Shown one piece after another: positions 34,926 to 39,950 of a stretch of DNA of 39,950 nt (position 1 is its first letter; each line of letters begins with the position of its first letter). Position numbers and translations under genes: made by a program. This DNA comes from an uncultured Ruminococcus sp. Lineage in GTDB: Bacteria; Bacillota; Clostridia; Oscillospirales; Ruminococcaceae. The stretch is from assembly GCF_902762735.1 (NCBI RefSeq), contig NZ_CACWPP010000016.1, positions 1-39,950 of the forward strand. Reading direction: 5' to 3'. Under the pieces are notes generated by a model. The model had not been told where the DNA came from. It saw only the letters and a program-made list of their open reading frames with translations, and ran no database searches.

Positions 34926-34962
34926 CTGCCCCTGCGGGATCATTCTGCGGGGGCAGGTTTTT
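34926..34962 (+). terminator. Terminator hairpin in repeat unit 1 (xfp terminator)
   Basis: CTGCCCCTGC (34926-34935) pairs with GCGGGGGCAG (34947-34956) with one G-U pair, followed by GTTTTT. Confidence 0.85.
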
Positions 34963-35015
34963 AATTCATAATTCATAATTCACAATTCATAATTATTGAC
35001 ATGTGATATAGTATA

Positions 35016-35052
35016 CTGCCCTTGCGGGATCTTTCTGCGGGGGCAGGTTTTT
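35016..35052 (+). terminator. Terminator hairpin in repeat unit 2
   Basis: Same stem as in unit 1, with CTGCCCTTGC as left arm and the loop changed by one base, followed by GTTTTT. Confidence 0.8.
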
Positions 35053-35105
35053 AATTCATAATTCACAATTCATAATTCATAATTATTGACATGTGATATA
35101 GTTTG

Positions 35106-35142
35106 CTGCCCCTGCGGGATCTTTCTGCGGGGGCAGTTTTTT
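35106..35142 (+). terminator. Terminator hairpin in repeat unit 3
   Basis: Same stem as in unit 1, followed by TTTTTT. Confidence 0.8.
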
Positions 35143-35210
35143 AATTCATAATTCATAATTCACAATTCATAATTATTGACATGCGGCGTGTATACTGCGC
35201 TGACCAAAAT

Positions 35211-35240
35211 AAAAACGGGCATCTTGCGATGTCCGTTTTT
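35211..35240 (-). terminator. Bidirectional terminator of parE-parC
   Basis: AAAAACGG and CATC pair with GATG and CCGTTTTT around TTGC. It lies directly after the parC stop codon. Confidence 0.85.
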
Positions 35241-35250
35241 GGCTTATTTA

Positions 35251-37494
35251 TCAGAAAAGCTGTAACTGGTCGGGGTCTTCGAGGTCTTTTGCCAGGCAGC
35301 CTGCAACGGGTATGGTCTTGCTGCGGAACTTTGACAGCTTTTCAGCCTCTTCATCGCTGACGATGTAGGCTTTTTCTATCTTTGCATTCTTCGCTTTAAG
35401 GGTCATCACCTGAACGCCCTGAGTGTTTCGGGTGGTCTTTGGCAGAAGCAGTGCTGTATCGAAAAGCATCGCCCTGCCGTTGGTCGTCCTCAGCATCACC
35501 TGTGCGTTGTCGTTCAGTTTGAGTATCGTCACAAGACCTGCCTTTTCGCAGTATGCGTTGGACAGCTTTTTGCGGTTGGTCTTTGTTTCGTAGGCGTTGA
35601 GCGGGACTTTTGCCGCCTTGCCGTTGTCGTAGATAAACAGCAGGTAGCCCGAATAGTCCATAGTTTCGATCATCGCCGAGAAGCCCTCACCGCTGTCGAA
35701 GCCCAGCACTGCGGGGATATAGTCACCGAGATCGCTGGCTTTTGTGTTGCCGAATCTGCTTGCCTTAGCCTTATATACTGCCGCCTTGTCGGAGAAGAAC
35801 AGCAGTTCCGCCCTGTTTGAGGACTCTATCTCCGCCATCATGCGGTCGCCCTCTTTCAGCTTCTGGTCGCTTGCCATTCTCAGCGACTGCATGGTACATT
35901 TCTTGAAATAGCCGCTCTCGGAGATGAAGAGTTTGCATGGGTAGTCCTCTATCTCTTCCTCTTCCTCGACTTCTTCGATGTCGCTCTGGTAGAAGAACTG
36001 TGTTTTGCGTTCCTGTCCGTAGTTCTTGATAACATCGTTCAGTTCGCTGATGATGACCTGTTTTAGCTTTTTCTCGCTGCCCAGTATCTCTTCCAGTTCA
36101 GCTATCTCTTTTTCCAGTCTTTCGGTATCGGCGGTGCGCTTTAAGATGTACTCGCGGTTGAGGTGGCGCAGTTTTATCTCAGCCACGTATTCAGCCTGTA
36201 CCTCGTCAATGCCGAAGCCTATCATCAGGTTGGGAACGACTTCGCTCTCTTCCTCAGTTTCGCGGATTATCTTTATCGCCTTGTCTATGTCCAGCAGTAT
36301 CTTGCCCAGACCTTTCAGCAGGTGAAGTCTGTCGCGCTTCTTTTTAAGGTCATAGTTTACCCTGCGCTTTACGCAGTCAAGCCTGAACTTTGTCCACTCG
36401 TCCAGAATCTCGTACACGCCCATTACCTTAGGGTAGCCGTGTACCAGTATGTTGAAGTTGCAGGAATAGGTATCCTGCAAGGGTGTCAGCTTGTAGAGTT
36501 TCTGCATCAGCTTTTCGGGGTCAACGCCTTTTTTGATGTCAATACCTATCTGCAAGCCGTCGAGGTCTGTTTCATCTCTGATATAGGAGATCTCCTTTAT
36601 CTTGCCTGCCTTTACCAGCGCGATTATCTTTTCGATTATCGCTTCGATTGTAGTGGTGGCAGGTATCTCGGTGACTTCTATGCACCTCTCATCGGCGTTG
36701 TAGCGGTATTTCGCCCTCAGCTTTACCGAACCTCTGCCTGTGCGGTATATTTTGTCGAGTTCGGCTTCATCGTACAGCAGATAACCGCCGCCTGGAAAAT
36801 CAGGACCTTTCAGTTTGTCAAGTGCATTAGCATCGGGATCTTTCATCAGTGCGATGGCAGTTTCACAGACCTCAGTGAGGTTGAACGGGCAGACTGCCGA
36901 AGCCATCGAAACGCCGATGCCGACGTTTGCGTTTACAAGTATCGTCGGGAATGTGGCAGGGAAGAGGGTAGGTTCGGTCATGGTGTTGTCGTAGTTCGGC
37001 ACGAAGTCCACCGTTTCCTTGTCTATATCCCTGAAAAGCTCTTCACAGATGGGTTCCAGCTTAGCCTCAGTATATCGTGATGCCGCATAAGCCATATCGC
37101 GCGAATAGGATTTGCCGAAGTTGCCCTTTGACTGCACATACGGGTGCAGAAGTGCCTCGTTGCCGCGCGAAAGTCTTACCAGTGTTTCATATATCGCGCC
37201 GTCACCGTGAGGGTTGAGTTTCATTGTCGCACCCACGATGTTTGCGCACTTTGTCAGCTTGCCCTTAATAAGACCCATCAGGTACATGGTGTAAAGCAGT
37301 TTTCTGTGGGAGGGTTTGAAGCCGTCTATTTCGGGGAATGCTCTCGATACGATGACGCTCATCGCATAAGGCATGTAGTTTTTTTCAAGGGTCTGGGTGA
37401 TCTTCTGTTCAGCCACCAGACCCGCGCCCTCGATGTAAGCGTCCATCTTGGGGGCAGCAGCCTTTTTCTTAGGCTCTGCTTTTTTTCTTGCCAT
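35251..37494 (-). CDS. parC: DNA topoisomerase IV subunit A (ParC-type)
   Basis: A 747-residue type IIA topoisomerase breakage-reunion subunit that unlinks daughter chromosomes with ParE. A Lys/Ala-rich N-terminal tail (1-17) precedes the winged-helix/tower region. The catalytic tyrosine is Y141 in AASRYTEAKL. The quinolone-determining region reads NPHGDGAIYE (94-103), so Gly99 is at the place of the usual Ser and E103 is the acidic partner. A long coiled-coil region (~370-490) and a C-terminal beta-pinwheel-like part follow, with a strongly acidic stretch (EEVEEEEEIED) between them. The GyrA box is not seen, which favours ParC over GyrA. It follows parE by 43 nt in the same transcript; ribosome site GAAAGGA. 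Confidence 0.87.
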   Translation of the reverse strand: MARKKAEPKKKAAAPKMDAYIEGAGLVAEQKITQTLEKNYMPYAMSVIVSRAFPEIDGFKPSHRKLLYTMYLMGLIKGKLTKCANIVGATMKLNPHGDGAIYETLVRLSRGNEALLHPYVQSKGNFGKSYSRDMAYAASRYTEAKLEPICEELFRDIDKETVDFVPNYDNTMTEPTLFPATFPTILVNANVGIGVSMASAVCPFNLTEVCETAIALMKDPDANALDKLKGPDFPGGGYLLYDEAELDKIYRTGRGSVKLRAKYRYNADERCIEVTEIPATTTIEAIIEKIIALVKAGKIKEISYIRDETDLDGLQIGIDIKKGVDPEKLMQKLYKLTPLQDTYSCNFNILVHGYPKVMGVYEILDEWTKFRLDCVKRRVNYDLKKKRDRLHLLKGLGKILLDIDKAIKIIRETEEESEVVPNLMIGFGIDEVQAEYVAEIKLRHLNREYILKRTADTERLEKEIAELEEILGSEKKLKQVIISELNDVIKNYGQERKTQFFYQSDIEEVEEEEEIEDYPCKLFISESGYFKKCTMQSLRMASDQKLKEGDRMMAEIESSNRAELLFFSDKAAVYKAKASRFGNTKASDLGDYIPAVLGFDSGEGFSAMIETMDYSGYLLFIYDNGKAAKVPLNAYETKTNRKKLSNAYCEKAGLVTILKLNDNAQVMLRTTNGRAMLFDTALLLPKTTRNTQGVQVMTLKAKNAKIEKAYIVSDEEAEKLSKFRSKTIPVAGCLAKDLEDPDQLQLF

Positions 37495-37537
37495 ATTTTA
37501 CTGTCCTTTCGTATTATATAAAAGCTGTTATGCCATG

Positions 37538-39523
37538 TTAAGAAATGTCAGCCATTTCGAGATAGTCAGCGCCGTTATTTGTGATGAATTCCTTTCTGCC
37601 CGCCAGGTCATCGCCCAGAAGCATGTTGAACATCCACTGGGTCATCTCCACATCGTCGGGGTTGACCTTGATAAGGCGGCGGGTCTCGGGGTTCATGGTG
37701 GTAAGGCTCATCATGTCGGCTTCGTTCTCGCCAAGACCTTTCGAGCGCTGTATGGTAAAACTTTTATCGCCTATCATTTTCAGTATCTTGTCCTTTTCGG
37801 GTTCGTCATAAGCGAAGTAGGTCTTGTCTTTGGTGGTTATCTCGAACAGCGGCGATTCTGCGATGTACACATAGCCCTTTTCGATAAGGGTAGGAGTCAG
37901 CCTGTACAGCATCGTGAGTATCAGTGTGCGTATCTGGAAGCCGTCAACGTCCGCATCTGTACAGATGACGATTTTGTTCCAGCGGAGATTATCGAGGTTG
38001 AAAGCCGAGAGGTCTTTCTTTTTGCCTGTATTGACCTCAACGCCGCAGCCCAGCACCTTTATGAGGTCGGTGATTATCTCATTCTTGAATATCTTGTCAT
38101 AGTCAGCTTTAAGGCAGTTGAGTATCTTGCCGCGAACGGGTATGACAGCCTGAAATTCCGCATCACGCGCCAGCTTTACCGAACCCAGCGCCGAGTCACC
38201 CTCCACGATGTAGAGTTCGCGCCTGCTCAGGTCTTTTGAGCGGCAGTCAACGAACTTCTGCACCTGATTTGACAGGTCTATTGTGCCCTGCAACTTCTTC
38301 TTTATATTCAGCCTGGAAGTTTCTGCACTTTCGCGGCTTCTCTTGTTGACCAGCACCTGCTCGGCAATTTTCAGCGCTTCATCTGGATTTTCGATGAAGT
38401 ACACCTCAAGGTTGTGCTTTAAAAATTCAGTCATGCACTCCTTGATGAACTTGTTGGTTATCGCCTTTTTGGTCTGGTTCGCATAAGAAGTCTGTGTCGA
38501 GAAAGAACTTGATACCAGCACAAGGCAGTCAGCAACGTCCTGGAAGTTTATGGGCTTTTCGTTTTTGTTATACTTGTTGTTGTTTTTCAGATATGCGTTT
38601 ATCTGCGAAGTGAAAGCGCTCCTCACCGCATCATCGGGCGAACCGCCGTGTGAAAGGAAGCTGGAGTTGTGGAAATATTCCAGTGTCTGCACCTTGTTTG
38701 AGAACACGAAAGACACGCCCAGCTTGACCTTGTATTCGTCCTTGTCGGCGCGGTCGCGTCCGCGTCTGTCGCCTGTGAAGTACTGAACGTTTGTCAGCGT
38801 ATCTTCGCCCGCTATCTCCTTGACATAATCGGCTATACCGTTCTCGTAGAAGAAAGTCTGCTCTTCAAAAGTGCCGTCATTTCTCTGCACCCTCAGCAGG
38901 AAAGTCACACCGGGATTTACCACCGCCTGCTTTTTCATAACGTCCTCAAAGAACGACTTGTCGATATTTATATCGGTGAAAACATCGAGGTCGGGTTTCC
39001 AGTGGGTGCGTGTGCCTGTTTTTTTCTGCTTTGTCTCTTCCTTTTTGAGACCGCCCTTGTTTTCGCCCTTTTCAAAATGCAGGTCGTACTTATAGCCGTC
39101 ACGGAACACCTCAACGTCCATATATTCTGACGAATACTGTGTGGCACATGCGCCCAGACCGTTAAGACCCAGCGCAAACGAATAGTTCTCGCCCGAATTG
39201 TTGTCGAACTTGCCGCCCGCGTACAGTTCGCAGTAGACCAGTTCCCAGTTATAGCGCTTTTCGCGCTGGTTATAGTCAACGGGGCAGCCTCGTCCGAAGT
39301 CCTGCACCTCGATGGAATTGTCATCGTACTTGGTCACGATTATCTTGTCGCCGTGACCCTCTCTTGCTTCATCTATTGAGTTTGAAAGTATCTCAAACAC
39401 CGAATGCTGACAGCCATCTATGCCGTCAGAACCGAAAATTACCGCAGGACGCTTGCGCACACGGTCAGCGCCCTTCAGCATCGTAATATCGTCATTAGCG
39501 TAATCCTGTTTTTTGTTAGCCAT
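37538..39523 (-). CDS. parE: DNA topoisomerase IV subunit B (ParE-type)
   Basis: The 661-residue ATPase subunit of topoisomerase IV. The GHKL ATPase domain shows E44 and N48 in FEILSNSIDEA and the DFGRGCPVD and GLNGLGA segments. The transducer domain follows, and then the TOPRIM domain with EGDSALG and DADVDG (metal-binding) and RSKGLGE. The length fits ParE/GyrB without the long insertion of gamma-proteobacterial GyrB. ATG 39523 lies 7 nt after GAGG. The gene is first in parE-parC and has a leader of about 170 nt holding a family B element. The pairing with a ParC-type subunit favours ParE. Confidence 0.9.
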   Translation of the reverse strand: MANKKQDYANDDITMLKGADRVRKRPAVIFGSDGIDGCQHSVFEILSNSIDEAREGHGDKIIVTKYDDNSIEVQDFGRGCPVDYNQREKRYNWELVYCELYAGGKFDNNSGENYSFALGLNGLGACATQYSSEYMDVEVFRDGYKYDLHFEKGENKGGLKKEETKQKKTGTRTHWKPDLDVFTDINIDKSFFEDVMKKQAVVNPGVTFLLRVQRNDGTFEEQTFFYENGIADYVKEIAGEDTLTNVQYFTGDRRGRDRADKDEYKVKLGVSFVFSNKVQTLEYFHNSSFLSHGGSPDDAVRSAFTSQINAYLKNNNKYNKNEKPINFQDVADCLVLVSSSFSTQTSYANQTKKAITNKFIKECMTEFLKHNLEVYFIENPDEALKIAEQVLVNKRSRESAETSRLNIKKKLQGTIDLSNQVQKFVDCRSKDLSRRELYIVEGDSALGSVKLARDAEFQAVIPVRGKILNCLKADYDKIFKNEIITDLIKVLGCGVEVNTGKKKDLSAFNLDNLRWNKIVICTDADVDGFQIRTLILTMLYRLTPTLIEKGYVYIAESPLFEITTKDKTYFAYDEPEKDKILKMIGDKSFTIQRSKGLGENEADMMSLTTMNPETRRLIKVNPDDVEMTQWMFNMLLGDDLAGRKEFITNNGADYLEMADIS

Positions 39524-39548
39524 TTCATAACCTCACATTATTAAATGA

Positions 39549-39650
39549 AATCCCAATTTGGTTGTGTATTGTTCCCCCGCCGAAGGCGGGGGAACAATAC
39601 GAAAGAACAACCATTTCGTATAATCAGCAATACACATCAAAATTGGGAGT
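39549..39650 (-). mobile_element. Family B MITE-like element in the parE leader
   Basis: About 102 bp, from AATCCCAATTTGGTTGTG to CACATCAAAATTGGGAGT, with a perfect central hairpin (GTATTGTTCCCCCGCC / GGCGGGGGAACAATAC). Flanked by AAATGA at 39543-39548 and 39651-39656; the match can be read as 8 bp (AAATGAAA) if the first two bases belong to the target. It differs from the 7179 copy at only a few bases. It lies between the parE promoter and its start codon; the strand is given as that of parE, because the element is nearly palindromic. Confidence 0.85.
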
Positions 39651-39697
39651 AAATGAAAACTATTGTTCGTATTTGGTATAATTCAGCATACTTGGTT

Positions 39698-39727
39698 ATT
39701 ATAACACACTTCAATGCGGTTTGTAAA
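39698..39727 (-). promoter_or_regulatory. Candidate promoter of parE-parC
   Basis: On the minus strand TTTACA (39727-39722), 18-bp spacer, TATAAT (39703-39698). A consensus TTGACA lies further upstream (39739-39734) but is too far from this -10. Positions 39728-39850 show nothing else. Confidence 0.65.
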
Positions 39728-39850
39728 GCCCCTTGTCAAAAAATTTACCTTTTTACAGCAAAAGAGCGTCATTTTCTGTACTTAAAGTGAGCGGCATCGT
39801 GTAAAATGCCGCAATATCCATGATCTTCCATAAGCCATTTAAATAGAAAT

Positions 39851-39950
39851 ATGATTATCCCGCTGATACACCAAAATAAACGATGTTATATCGGGAACCA
39901 AATACAGTTGGCGGTTATCTTTCCCCCGCCTGCGGCGGGGGAAAGATAAC
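39851..39950 (-). mobile_element. Family A MITE-like element cut by the window end
   Basis: It starts ATGATTATCCCGCTGATACACC and matches the reverse complement of the right half of the copy at 11461-11623, running into the hairpin GTTATCTTTCCCCCGCC... at the last base. The flanking decamer on the left is AAATAGAAAT; the matching copy would be about 60 bp beyond the window. Confidence 0.85.

Larger units (their letters stand above)
34872..35196 (+). repeat. 90-bp tandem repeat, three full units and a partial fourth
   Basis: Units start at 34872, 34962, 35052 and 35142. Each has a block of AATTCAT/AATTCAC heptads, TTGACATG(TGATATAGT)-like sequence, a GC hairpin and a T-run. Units 1 and 3 have the variant heptad AATTCAC second, units 2 and 4 have it third, so the array has an ABAB order. 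The fourth unit diverges after TTGACATG and loses its hairpin. It fills the gap between xfp and parC. Confidence 0.9.

Noticed and set aside
34906-34927. Promoter inside each 90-bp repeat (TTGACA and TATACT)
   Set aside because: The hexamers are only 10 bp apart, too close for sigma-A recognition.
34872-35196. CRISPR array
   Set aside because: Whole 90-bp units repeat, with no unique spacers, and each contains a terminator hairpin.
36163-37080. 305-codon open frame antisense to parC
   Set aside because: Shadow frame of a conserved topoisomerase gene.
35251-39523. gyrA/gyrB instead of parC/parE
   Set aside because: Adjacent parE-parC order, no GyrA box, and overall sequence favour topoisomerase IV; a phylogeny would settle it.

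Overview
The window looks like a chromosome segment of a low-to-mid GC, anaerobic, fibre-degrading Firmicute of the Ruminococcus type (Oscillospiraceae; Ruminococcus albus or a close relative is my best guess). The guess rests on cellobiose phosphorylase, a xylulose-5-phosphate/fructose-6-phosphate phosphoketolase, meso-diaminopimelate dehydrogenase, a clostridial-style type IV pilus locus with a fused PilM-PilN, and a topoisomerase IV pair. No phage, CRISPR array, rRNA or tRNA was seen.

Layout. 1-5.1 kb: a FIST / degenerate GGDEF / EAL protein (c-di-GMP turnover) translationally coupled to a LacI-type sugar-sensor protein without a DNA-binding domain. 5.1-7.1 kb: a small Cys-based phosphatase, a nitroreductase remnant, and ddh. 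7.3-11.1 kb: a leftward operon of a 7TM kinase-like protein, a histidine kinase and a LuxR-type response regulator. 11.1-12 kb: about 1 kb without genes, holding four small transposable elements and the promoter of cellobiose phosphorylase (12-14.4 kb). 14.4-18.8 kb: a Thr-rich lipoprotein, a small ribbon-helix-helix-like protein, recG and a four-helix membrane protein. 18.9-32.1 kb: the type IV pilus locus, pilC, pilMN, pilO, three pilin-like proteins (two very large), then pilD on the opposite strand, then pilB and pilT. 32.4-34.9 kb: phosphoketolase. 34.9-35.2 kb: a 90-bp tandem repeat of terminator hairpins between convergent genes. 35.2-39.5 kb: leftward parE-parC.

How the parts may work together. 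Cellobiose phosphorylase and phosphoketolase are the carbon side of a cellulose/hemicellulose lifestyle. The pilus locus has no ordinary small major pilin; it carries a PilX/GspK-like protein and two prepilins with large surface regions, which suggests a tip or adhesin complex. PilB carries an N-terminal region close to the MshEN c-di-GMP-binding pattern, and the window also encodes an EAL protein, so second-messenger control of the pilus is a reasonable hypothesis.

The most distinctive DNA-level feature is two families of MITE-like elements. Family A is about 125-163 bp, with ends ATGACTATCCC...GGGATAACCAC and 10-bp target duplications that can be read directly (perfect at 4965/5099, 9 of 10 at 11820/11956, and three identical copies around a tandem pair at 11282/11451/11624). 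Family B is about 101 bp, with ends close to ACTCCCAATTTTGATGTG. Most family A copies and both family B copies carry a similar GC-rich hairpin, and three elements sit in 5' leaders between a good promoter and a gene (two-component operon, cellobiose phosphorylase, parE).
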